Assembly: GCF_040115645.1 (NCBI RefSeq)
Contig: NW_027096016.1
Coordinates: 930,001 to 994,000, forward strand
Length of the DNA: 64,000 bases
Source: Euwallacea fornicatus
Lineage: Eukaryota > Arthropoda > Insecta > Coleoptera > Curculionidae
Direction: 5' to 3'
Position numbers and translations under genes: made by a program
Notes under the pieces: model-generated
Seen by the model: only the letters and a program-made list of their open reading frames with translations
The model's database searches: none
Told to the model about the DNA's origin: nothing
In this document: one piece after another, positions 50,878 through 62,575 of the stretch
Position numbering within the stretch: position 1 is the stretch's first letter
Layout of the letters: every line of letters begins with the position of its first letter

Positions 50878-53800
50878 TTAAACATAGTGTCAAAGTAATC
50901 ACCTAAACGAGATTTTGAAGATGTCACAACACATCATGATTACATCTTGTTGAACTTCCAAGAAAAATAGTACTTTATGTGCTCAAACACATAACTTTTG
51001 TGACTTTTCAAACTTTGAAGCTCGATAGCTTCTGCAAATGAAGACCAAATTTGTTAAACAAAGTGTCAAATTAATCAGCTCGACGAGATTTTGAAGATGT
51101 CACAACACATCATGATTGCATCTTGTTGAACTTCCAAGAAAAATAGTTCTTTATGTGCTCAAACACACATATTTTGTGACTTTTCAAACTTTGAAGCTCG
51201 ATAACTTCGGCAAATGTGGACCAAATTTCTTAAACATAGTGTCAAAGTAATCACCTAAACGAGATTTTGAAGATGTCACAACACATCATGATTACATCTT
51301 GTTGAACTTCCCGGAAAAATAGTACTTTATGTGCTCAAACACACAACTTTTGTGACTTTTCAAACTTTGAAGCTCGATAGCTTCGGCAAATGAAGACTAA
51401 ATTTGTTAAACAAAGTGTCAAATTAATCAGCTCGACGAGATCTTTAAAATGACACAACACACCATGATTACATCTTGTTGAACTTCCAAGAAAAATAGTA
51501 CTTTATGTGCTGAAACATACAACTTTTGTGACTTTTCAAACTTTGAAGCTCGATAACTTCGGCATATGTGGACCAAATTTCTTAAACAAAGTGTCAAAGT
51601 AATCACCTCAACGAGATTTTGAAGATGTCACAACACATCATGATTACATCTTGTTGAACTTCCAGGAAAAATAGTACTTTATGTGCTCAAACACACAACT
51701 TTTGTGACTTTTCAAACTTAGAAGCTCGATAGCTTCGGCAAATGAAGACCAAATTTGTTAAACAAAGTGTCAAATTAATCACCTCAACGAGATTTTGAAG
51801 ATGTCACAACACATCATGATTGCATCTTGTTGAATTTCCAAGAAAAATAGTACTTTATATGCTGAAACACACAACTTTTGTGACTTTTCAAATTTTGAAG
51901 CTCGATAACTTCGGCAAATGTGGACCAAATTTCTTAAACAAAGTGTCAAATTAATCAGCTCGACGAGATCTTTAAAATGACACAACACACCATGATTACA
52001 TCTTGTTGAACTTCCAAGAAAAATAGTACTTTATGTGCTCAAACACACAACTTTTGTGACTTTTCAAACTTAGAAGCTCGATAGCTTCGGCAAATGAAGA
52101 CCAAATTTGTTAAACAAAGTGTCAAATTAATCACCTCAACGAGATTTTGAAGATGTCACAACACATCATGATTACATCTTGTTGAACTTCCAAGAAAAAT
52201 AGTACTTTATGTGCTCAAACACACAACTTTTGTGACTTTTCAAACTTTGAAGCTCGATAACTTCGGCATATGTGGACCAAATTTCTTAAACAAAGTGTCA
52301 AAGTAATCACCTCAACGAGATTTTGAAGATGTCACAACACATTAAGATTACATCTTGTTGAACTTCCAGGAAAAATGGTACTTTATGTGCTCAAACACAC
52401 AACTTTTGTGACTTTTCAAACTTTGAAGCTCGATAGCTTCGGCAAATGAAGAGCAAATTTGTTAAACAAAGTGTCAAATTAATCAGCTCGACGAGATCTT
52501 TAAAATGACACAACACACCATGATTACATCTTGTTGAACTTCCAAGAAAAATAGTACTTTATGTGCTGAAACATACAACTTTTGTGACTTTTCAAACTTT
52601 GAAGCTCGATAACTTTGGCAAATGTGGACCAAATTTGTTAACCAAAGTGTCAAAGTAATCACCTCAACGAGATTTTGAAGATGTCACAAAACATCATGAT
52701 TACATCTTGTTGAACTTCCAAGAAAAATAGTACTTTATGTGCTCAAACACATAACTTTTGTGACTTTTCAAACTTTGAAGCTCGATAGCTTCGGCAAATG
52801 AAGACCAAATTTGTTAAACAAAGTGTCAAATTAATCAGCTCGACGAGATCTTTAAAATGACACAACACACCATGATTACATCTTGTTGAACTTCCAAGAA
52901 AAATAGTTCTTTATGTGCTCAAACACACAACTTTTGTGACTTTTCAAACTTTGAAGCTCGATAGCTTCGGCAAATGAAGACCAAATTTGTTAAACAAAGT
53001 GTCAAATTAATCAGCTCGACGAGATTTTGAAGATGTCACAACACATCATGATTGCATCTTGTTGAATTTCCAAGAAAAATAGTACTTTATGTGCTCAAAC
53101 ACACATATTTTGTGACTTTTCAAACTTTGAAGCTCGATAACTTCGGCAAATGTGGACCAAATTTCTTAAACATAGTGTCAAAGTAATCACCTAAACGAGA
53201 TTTTGAAGATGTCACAACACATCATGATTACATCTTGTTGAACTTCCAAGAAAAATAGTACTTTATGTGCTCAAACACACAACTTTTGTGACTTTTCAAA
53301 CTTTGAAGCTCGATAGCTTCTGCAAATGAAGACCAAATTTGTTAAACAAAGTGTCAAATTAATCAGCTCGACGAGATTTTGAAGATGTCACAACACATCA
53401 TGATTGCATCTTGTTGAACTTCCAAGAAAAATAGTTCTTTATGTGCTCAAACACACATATTTTGTGACTTTTCAAACTTTGAAGCTCGATAACTTCGGCA
53501 AATGTGGACCAAATTTCTTAAACATAGTGTCAAAGTAATCACCTAAACGAGATTTTGAAGATGTCACAACACATCATGATTACATCTTGTTGAACTTCCA
53601 GGAAAAATAGTACTTTATGTGCTCAAACACACAACTTTTGTGACTTTTCAAACTTTGAAGCTCGATAGCTTCGGCAAATGAAGACCAAATTTGTTAAACA
53701 AAGTGTCAAATTAATCAGCTCGACGAGATCTTTAAAATGACACAACACACCATGATTACATCTTGTTGAACTTCCAAGAAAAATAGTACTTTATGTGCTG

Positions 53801-54476
53801 AAACATACAACTTTTGTGACTTTTCAAACTTTGAAGCTCGATAACTTCGGCATATGTGGACCAAATTTCTTAAACAAAGTGTCAAAGTAATCACCTCAAC
53901 GAGATTTTGAAGATGTCACAACACATCATGATTACATCTTGTTGAACTTCCAGGAAAAATAGTACTTTATGTGCTCAAACACACAACTTTTGTGACTTTT
54001 CAAACTTTGAAGCTCGATAGCTTCGGCAAATGAAGACCAAATTTGTTAAACAAAGTGTCAAATTAATCAGCTCGACGAGATCTTTAAAATGACACAACAC
54101 ACCATGATTACATCTTGTTGAACTTCCAAGAAAAATAGTACTTTATGTGCTCAAACACACAACTTTTGTGACTTTTCAAATTTTGAAGCTCGATAACTTC
54201 GGCAAATGTGGACCAAATTTCTTAAACAAAGTGTCAAAGTAATCACCTCAACGAGATTTTGAAGATGTCACAACACATCATGATTACATCTTGTTGAACT
54301 TCCAAGAAAAATAGTACTTTATGTGCTCAAACACATAACTTTTGTGACTTTTCAAACTTTGAAGCTCGATAGCTTCGGCAAATGAAGACCAAATTTGTTA
54401 AACAAAGTGTCAAATTAATCAGCTCGACGAGATCTTTAAAATGACACAACACACCATGATTACATCTTGTTGAACT
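50878..54476 (+). repeat. Mosaic with 13-mer and 2-mer duplications
   Basis: Bases 50878-51719 match 53166-54007 at offset 2288 (13 monomers), sharing the rare CTTCTGCAAATG at 51029/53317. Differences noted are ACATAAC near 50990, TTCCCGGAAAA near 51309 and GACTAAATT near 51397. Between them lie several private changes (ACATTAAGATTAC near 52340, AAAATGGTAC near 52373, GAAGAGCAAATT near 52450), which make 52.3-52.5 kb one of the more divergent spots in the array. A two-monomer (352 bp) repeat joins about 54180-54530 to the next 352 bp. Confidence 0.75.
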
Positions 54477-57367
54477 TCCAAGAAAAATAGTACTTTATGT
54501 GCTCAAACACACAACTTTTGTGACTTTTCAAATTTTGAAGCTCGATAACTTCGGCAAATGTGGACCAAATTTCTTAAACAAAGTGTCAAAGTAATCACCT
54601 CAACGAGATTTTGAAGATGTCACAACACATCATGATTACATCTTGTTGAACTTCCAAGAAAAATAGTACTTTATGTGCTCAAACACATAACTTTTGTGAC
54701 TTTTCAAACTTTGAAGCTCGATAGCTTCGGCAAATGAAGACCAAATTTGTTAAACAAAGTGTCAAATTAATCAGCTCGACGAGATCTTTAAAATGACACA
54801 ACACATCATGATTACATCTTGTTGAACTTCCAAGAAAAATAGTACTTTATGTGCTCAAACACACAACTTTTGTGACTTTTCAAACATTGAAGCTCGATAG
54901 CTTCGGCAAATGAAGACCAAATTTGTTAAACAAAGTGTCAAATTAATCAGCTCGACGAGATTTTGAATATGTCACAACAAATCATGATTGCATCTTGTTG
55001 AATTTCCAAGAAAAATAGTACTTTATGTGCTCAAACACACATATTTTTTGACTTTTCAAACTTTGAAGCTCGATAACTTCGGCAAATGTGGACCAAATTT
55101 CTTAAACATAGTGTCAAAGTAATCACCTAAACGAGATTTTGAAGATGTCACAACACATCATGATTACATCTTGTTGAACTTCCAAGAAAAATAGTACTTT
55201 ATGTGCTCAAACACACATATTTTGTGACTTTTCAAACTTTGAAGCTCGATAACTTTGGCAAATGTGGACCAAATTTGTTAACCAAAGTGACAAATTAATC
55301 AGCTCGACGAGATCTTTAAAATGACACAACACATCATCATTGCACCTTGTTGAACTTCCAAGAAAAATAGTACATTATGTGCTCAAACACACAACTTTTG
55401 TGACTTTTCAAACTTTGAAGCTCGATAACTTCGGGAATTGTGAACCACATTTCTTAAACAAAGTGTCAAATTAATCAGCTCCACGAAATTTTGAAGATGT
55501 CACAACACATCATGATTGCATCTTGTTGAATTTCCAAGAAAAATAGTACTTTATGTGCTCAAACACACATATTTTGTGACTTTTCAAATTTTGAAGCTCG
55601 ATAACTTCGGCAAATGTGGACCAAATTTCTTAAACAAAGTGTCAAAGTAATCACCTCAACGAGATTTTGAAGATGTCACAACACATCATGATTACATCTT
55701 GTTGAACTTCCAAGAAAAATAGTACTTTATGTGCTCAAACACACAACTTTTGTGACTTTCCAAACTTTGAAGCTCGATAACTTTGGCAAATGTGGACCAA
55801 ATTTGTTAACCAAAGTGTCAAATTAATCACCTCAACGAGATTTTGAAGATGTCACAACACATCATGATTGCATCTTGTTGAATTTCCAAGAAAAATAGTA
55901 CTTTATGTGCTGAAACACACAACTTTTGTGACTTTTCAAACTTAGAAGCTCGATAGCTTCGGCAAATGAAGACCAAATTTGTTAAACAAAGTGTCAAATT
56001 AATCACCTCAACGAGATTTTGAAGATGTCACAACACATCATGATTGCATCTTGTTGAATTTCCAAGAAAAATAGTACTTTATATGCTGAAACACACAACT
56101 TTTGTGACTTTTCAAATTTTGAAGCTCGATAACTTCGGCAAATGTGGACCAAATTTTTTAAACAAAGTGTCAAATTAATCAGCTCGACGAGATCTTTAAA
56201 ATGACACAACACACCATGATTACATCTTGTTGAACTTCCAAGAAAAATAGTTCTTTATGTGCTCAAACACACAACTTTTGTGACTTTTCAAACTTAGAAG
56301 CTCGATAGCTTCGGCAAATGAAGACCAAATTTGTTAAACAAAGTGTCAAATTAATCACCTCAACGAGATTTTGAAGATGTCACAACACATCATGATTACA
56401 TCTTGTTGAACTTCCAAGAAAAATAGTACTTTATGTGCTCAAACACACAACTTTTGTGACTTTTCAAACTTTGAAGCTCGATAGCTTCGGCAAATGAAGA
56501 CCAAATTTGTTAAACAAAGTGTCAAATTAATCAGCTCGACGAGATCTTTAAAATGACACAACACACCATGATTACATCTTGTTGAACTTCCAAGAAAAAT
56601 AGTACTTTATGTGCTCAAACACACAACTTTTGTGACTTTTCAAATTTTGAAGCTCGATAACTTCGGCAAATGTGGACCAAATTTCTTAAACAAAGTGTCA
56701 AAGTAATCACCTCAACGAGATTTTGAAGATGTCACAACACATCATGATTACATCTTGTTGAACTTCCAAGAAAAATAGTACTTTATGTGCTCAAACACAT
56801 AACTTTTGTGACTTTTCAAACTTTGAAGCTCGATAGCTTCGGCAAATGAAGACCAAATTTGTTAAACAAAGTGTCAAATTAATCAGCTCGACGAGATCTT
56901 TAAAATGACACAACACATCATGATTACATCTTGTTGAACTTCCAAGAAAAATAGTACTTTATGTGCTCAAACACACAACTTTTGTGACTTTTCAAACATT
57001 GAAGCTCGATAGCTTCGGCAAATGAAGACCAAATTTGTTAAACAAAGTGTCAAATTAATCAGCTCGACGAGATTTTGAATATGTCACAACAAATCATGAT
57101 TGCATCTTGTTGAATTTCCAAGAAAAATAGTACTTTATGTGCTCAAACACACATATTTTTTGACTTTTCAAACTTTGAAGCTCGATAACTTCGGCAAATG
57201 TGGACCAAATTTCTTAAACATAGTGTCAAAGTAATCACCTAAACGAGATTTTGAAGATGTCACAACACATCATGATTACATCTTGTTGAACTTCCAAGAA
57301 AAATAGTACTTTATGTGCTCAAACACACATATTTTGTGACTTTTCAAACTTTGAAGCTCGATAACTT
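54477..57367 (+). repeat. 19-mer-offset block, copy 1 (matches 57821-60711)
   Basis: At offset 3344 this block matches 57821-60711. Shared marks are TATGTCACAACAAATC, CCAAAGTGACAAATT at 55283/58627, the gggaattg monomer at 55429/58773 and TTTATATGCTGAAAC. One difference was noted, AAATTTTTTAAAC near 56156 against AAATTTCTTAAAC. It ends where CTTCGG (57368) faces CTTTGG (60712). Confidence 0.85.
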
Positions 57368-57820
57368 CGGCAAATGTGGACCAAATTTCTTAAACAAAGT
57401 GTCAAATTAATCAGCTCGACGAGATCTTTAAAATGACACAACACACCATGATTACATCTTGTTGAACTTCCAAGAAAAATAGTTCTTTATGTGCTCAAAC
57501 ACACAACTTTTGTGACTTTTCAAACTTAGAAGCTCGATAGCTTCGGCAAATGAAGACCAAATTTGTTAAACAAAGTGTCAAATTAATCACCTCAACGAGA
57601 TTTTGAAGATGTCACAACACATCATGATTACATCTTGTTGAACTTCCAAGAAAAATAGTACTTTATGTGCTCAAACACACAACTTTTGTGACTTTTCAAA
57701 CTTTGAAGCTCGATAACTTCGGGAATTGTGAACCACATTTCTTAAACAAAGTGTCAAATTAATCAGCTCCACGAAATTTTGAAGATGTCACAACACATCA
57801 TGATTGCATCTTGTTGAATT
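57368..57820 (+). repeat. Insert between block copies, carrying an extra gggaattg monomer
   Basis: This stretch of about two and a half monomers lies between the two copies of the 19-mer-offset block and holds the gggaattg monomer at 57717. That monomer is followed by ACACAACTTTTG rather than the ACACATATTTTG that follows the other copies I compared, so its right half is joined to a different neighbour. I read it as a junction product. Confidence 0.7.
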
Positions 57821-60800
57821 TCCAAGAAAAATAGTACTTTATGTGCTCAAACACACAACTTTTGTGACTTTTCAAATTTTGAAGCTCGATAACTTCGGCA
57901 AATGTGGACCAAATTTCTTAAACAAAGTGTCAAAGTAATCACCTCAACGAGATTTTGAAGATGTCACAACACATCATGATTACATCTTGTTGAACTTCCA
58001 AGAAAAATAGTACTTTATGTGCTCAAACACATAACTTTTGTGACTTTTCAAACTTTGAAGCTCGATAGCTTCGGCAAATGAAGACCAAATTTGTTAAACA
58101 AAGTGTCAAATTAATCAGCTCGACGAGATCTTTAAAATGACACAACACATCATGATTACATCTTGTTGAACTTCCAAGAAAAATAGTACTTTATGTGCTC
58201 AAACACACAACTTTTGTGACTTTTCAAACATTGAAGCTCGATAGCTTCGGCAAATGAAGACCAAATTTGTTAAACAAAGTGTCAAATTAATCAGCTCGAC
58301 GAGATTTTGAATATGTCACAACAAATCATGATTGCATCTTGTTGAATTTCCAAGAAAAATAGTACTTTATGTGCTCAAACACACATATTTTTTGACTTTT
58401 CAAACTTTGAAGCTCGATAACTTCGGCAAATGTGGACCAAATTTCTTAAACATAGTGTCAAAGTAATCACCTAAACGAGATTTTGAAGATGTCACAACAC
58501 ATCATGATTACATCTTGTTGAACTTCCAAGAAAAATAGTACTTTATGTGCTCAAACACACATATTTTGTGACTTTTCAAACTTTGAAGCTCGATAACTTT
58601 GGCAAATGTGGACCAAATTTGTTAACCAAAGTGACAAATTAATCAGCTCGACGAGATCTTTAAAATGACACAACACATCATCATTGCACCTTGTTGAACT
58701 TCCAAGAAAAATAGTACATTATGTGCTCAAACACACAACTTTTGTGACTTTTCAAACTTTGAAGCTCGATAACTTCGGGAATTGTGAACCACATTTCTTA
58801 AACAAAGTGTCAAATTAATCAGCTCCACGAAATTTTGAAGATGTCACAACACATCATGATTGCATCTTGTTGAATTTCCAAGAAAAATAGTACTTTATGT
58901 GCTCAAACACACATATTTTGTGACTTTTCAAATTTTGAAGCTCGATAACTTCGGCAAATGTGGACCAAATTTCTTAAACAAAGTGTCAAAGTAATCACCT
59001 CAACGAGATTTTGAAGATGTCACAACACATCATGATTACATCTTGTTGAACTTCCAAGAAAAATAGTACTTTATGTGCTCAAACACACAACTTTTGTGAC
59101 TTTCCAAACTTTGAAGCTCGATAACTTTGGCAAATGTGGACCAAATTTGTTAACCAAAGTGTCAAATTAATCACCTCAACGAGATTTTGAAGATGTCACA
59201 ACACATCATGATTGCATCTTGTTGAATTTCCAAGAAAAATAGTACTTTATGTGCTGAAACACACAACTTTTGTGACTTTTCAAACTTAGAAGCTCGATAG
59301 CTTCGGCAAATGAAGACCAAATTTGTTAAACAAAGTGTCAAATTAATCACCTCAACGAGATTTTGAAGATGTCACAACACATCATGATTGCATCTTGTTG
59401 AATTTCCAAGAAAAATAGTACTTTATATGCTGAAACACACAACTTTTGTGACTTTTCAAATTTTGAAGCTCGATAACTTCGGCAAATGTGGACCAAATTT
59501 CTTAAACAAAGTGTCAAATTAATCAGCTCGACGAGATCTTTAAAATGACACAACACACCATGATTACATCTTGTTGAACTTCCAAGAAAAATAGTTCTTT
59601 ATGTGCTCAAACACACAACTTTTGTGACTTTTCAAACTTAGAAGCTCGATAGCTTCGGCAAATGAAGACCAAATTTGTTAAACAAAGTGTCAAATTAATC
59701 ACCTCAACGAGATTTTGAAGATGTCACAACACATCATGATTACATCTTGTTGAACTTCCAAGAAAAATAGTACTTTATGTGCTCAAACACACAACTTTTG
59801 TGACTTTTCAAACTTTGAAGCTCGATAGCTTCGGCAAATGAAGACCAAATTTGTTAAACAAAGTGTCAAATTAATCAGCTCGACGAGATCTTTAAAATGA
59901 CACAACACACCATGATTACATCTTGTTGAACTTCCAAGAAAAATAGTACTTTATGTGCTCAAACACACAACTTTTGTGACTTTTCAAATTTTGAAGCTCG
60001 ATAACTTCGGCAAATGTGGACCAAATTTCTTAAACAAAGTGTCAAAGTAATCACCTCAACGAGATTTTGAAGATGTCACAACACATCATGATTACATCTT
60101 GTTGAACTTCCAAGAAAAATAGTACTTTATGTGCTCAAACACATAACTTTTGTGACTTTTCAAACTTTGAAGCTCGATAGCTTCGGCAAATGAAGACCAA
60201 ATTTGTTAAACAAAGTGTCAAATTAATCAGCTCGACGAGATCTTTAAAATGACACAACACATCATGATTACATCTTGTTGAACTTCCAAGAAAAATAGTA
60301 CTTTATGTGCTCAAACACACAACTTTTGTGACTTTTCAAACATTGAAGCTCGATAGCTTCGGCAAATGAAGACCAAATTTGTTAAACAAAGTGTCAAATT
60401 AATCAGCTCGACGAGATTTTGAATATGTCACAACAAATCATGATTGCATCTTGTTGAATTTCCAAGAAAAATAGTACTTTATGTGCTCAAACACACATAT
60501 TTTTTGACTTTTCAAACTTTGAAGCTCGATAACTTCGGCAAATGTGGACCAAATTTCTTAAACATAGTGTCAAAGTAATCACCTAAACGAGATTTTGAAG
60601 ATGTCACAACACATCATGATTACATCTTGTTGAACTTCCAAGAAAAATAGTACTTTATGTGCTCAAACACACATATTTTGTGACTTTTCAAACTTTGAAG
60701 CTCGATAACTTTGGCAAATGTGGACCAAATTTGTTAACCAAAGTGACAAATTAATCAGCTCGACGAGATCTTTAAAATGACACAACACATCATCATTGCA

Positions 60801-61538
60801 CCTTGTTGAACTTCCAAGAAAAATAGTACATTATGTGCTCAAACACACAACTTTTGTGACTTTTCAAACTTTGAAGCTCGATAACTTCGGGAATTGTGAA
60901 CCACATTTCTTAAACAAAGTGTCAAATTAATCAGCTCCACGAAATTTTGAAGATGTCACAACACATCATGATTGCATCTTGTTGAATTTCCAAGAAAAAT
61001 AGTACTTTATGTGCTCAAACACACATATTTTGTGACTTTTCAAATTTTGAAGCTCGATAACTTCGGCAAATGTGGACCAAATTTCTTAAACAAAGTGTCA
61101 AAGTAATCACCTCAACGAGATTTTGAAGATGTCACAACACATCATGATTACATCTTGTTGAACTTCCAAGAAAAATAGTACTTTATGTGCTCAAACACAC
61201 AACTTTTGTGACTTTCCAAACTTTGAAGCTCGATAACTTTGGCAAATGTGGACCAAATTTGTTAACCAAAGTGTCAAATTAATCACCTCAACGAGATTTT
61301 GAAGATGTCACAACACATCATGATTGCATCTTGTTGAATTTCCAAGAAAAATAGTACTTTATGTGCTGAAACACACAACTTTTGTGACTTTTCAAACTTA
61401 GAAGCTCGATAGCTTCGGCAAATGAAGACCAAATTTGTTAAACAAAGTGTCAAATTAATCACCTCAACGAGATTTTGAAGATGTCACAACACATCATGAT
61501 TGCATCTTGTTGAATTTCCAAGAAAAATAGTACTTTAT
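57821..61538 (+). repeat. 12-mer (2112 bp) duplication overlapping the 19-mer copy
   Basis: Bases 57821-59426 match 59933-61538 at offset 2112 (12 monomers), with gggaattg monomers at 58773/60885 and CCAAAGTGACAAATT at 58627/60739. The match ends at 59427, where TTTATATGCTG faces TTTATGTGCTC. Because 57821-60711 is also a copy of 54477-57367, the TATGTCACAACAAATC module is present three times (near 54965, 58310 and 60422). Confidence 0.85.
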
Positions 61539-62575
61539 GTGCTCAAACACATAACTTTTGTGACTTTTCAAACTTTGAAGCTCGATAGCTTCGGCAAATG
61601 AAGACCAAATTTGTTAAACAAAGTGTCAAATTAATCAGCTCGACGAGATCTTTAAAATGACACAACACACCATGATTACATCTTGTTGAACTTCCAAGAA
61701 AAATAGTTCTTTATGTGCTCAAACACACAACTTTTGTGACTTTTCAAACTTAGAAGCTCGATAGCTTCGGCAAATGAAGACCAAATTTGTTAAACAAAGT
61801 GTCAAATTAATCACCTCAACGAGATTTTGAAGATGTCACAACACATCATGATTGCATCTTGTTGAATTTCCAAGAAAAATAGTACTTTATGTGCTGAAAC
61901 ACACAACTTTTGTGACTTTTCAAATTTTGAAGCTCGATAACTTCGGCAAATGTGGACCAAATTTCTTAAACAAAGTGTCAAAGTAATCACCTCAACGAGA
62001 TTTTGAAGATGTCACAACACATCATGATTACATCTTGTTGAACTTCCAAGAAAAATAGTACTTTATGTGCTCAAACATATAACTTTTGTGACTTTTCAAA
62101 TTTTGAAGCTCGATAGCTTCGGCAAATGAAGACCAAATTTGTTAAACAAAGTGTCAAATTAATCAGCTCGACGAGATTTTGAAGATGTCACAACACATCA
62201 TGATTGCATCTTGTTGAACTTCCAAGAAAAATAGTTCTTTATGTGCTCAAACACACAACTTTTGTGACTTTTCAAACTTAGAAGCTCGATAGCTTCGGCA
62301 AATGAAGACCAAATTTGTTAAACAAAGTGTCAAATTAATCAGCTCGACGAGATTTTGAAGATGTCACAACACATCATGATTGCATCTTGTTGAATTTCCA
62401 AGAAAAATAGTACTTTATGTGCTCAAACACACAACTTTTGTGACTTTTCCACTTTTGAAGCTCGATAACTTTGGCAAATGTGGACGAAATTTGTTAACCA
62501 AAGTGTCAAATTAATCAGCTCGACGAGATCTTTAAAATGACACACCAATTCATGATTGCATCTTGTTGAATTTCC
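61539..62575 (+). repeat. Mosaic segment resembling 47.5-50 kb
   Basis: The order CTTAGAAG, GCTGAAAC, CAAACATATAAC (near 62073), TTTTCCACTTTTG (62447) and the acaccaattc monomer at 62469 follows that at 19.2-20.0 kb and 47.5-48.3 kb. No tandem unit is visible in this stretch itself. Confidence 0.72.
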
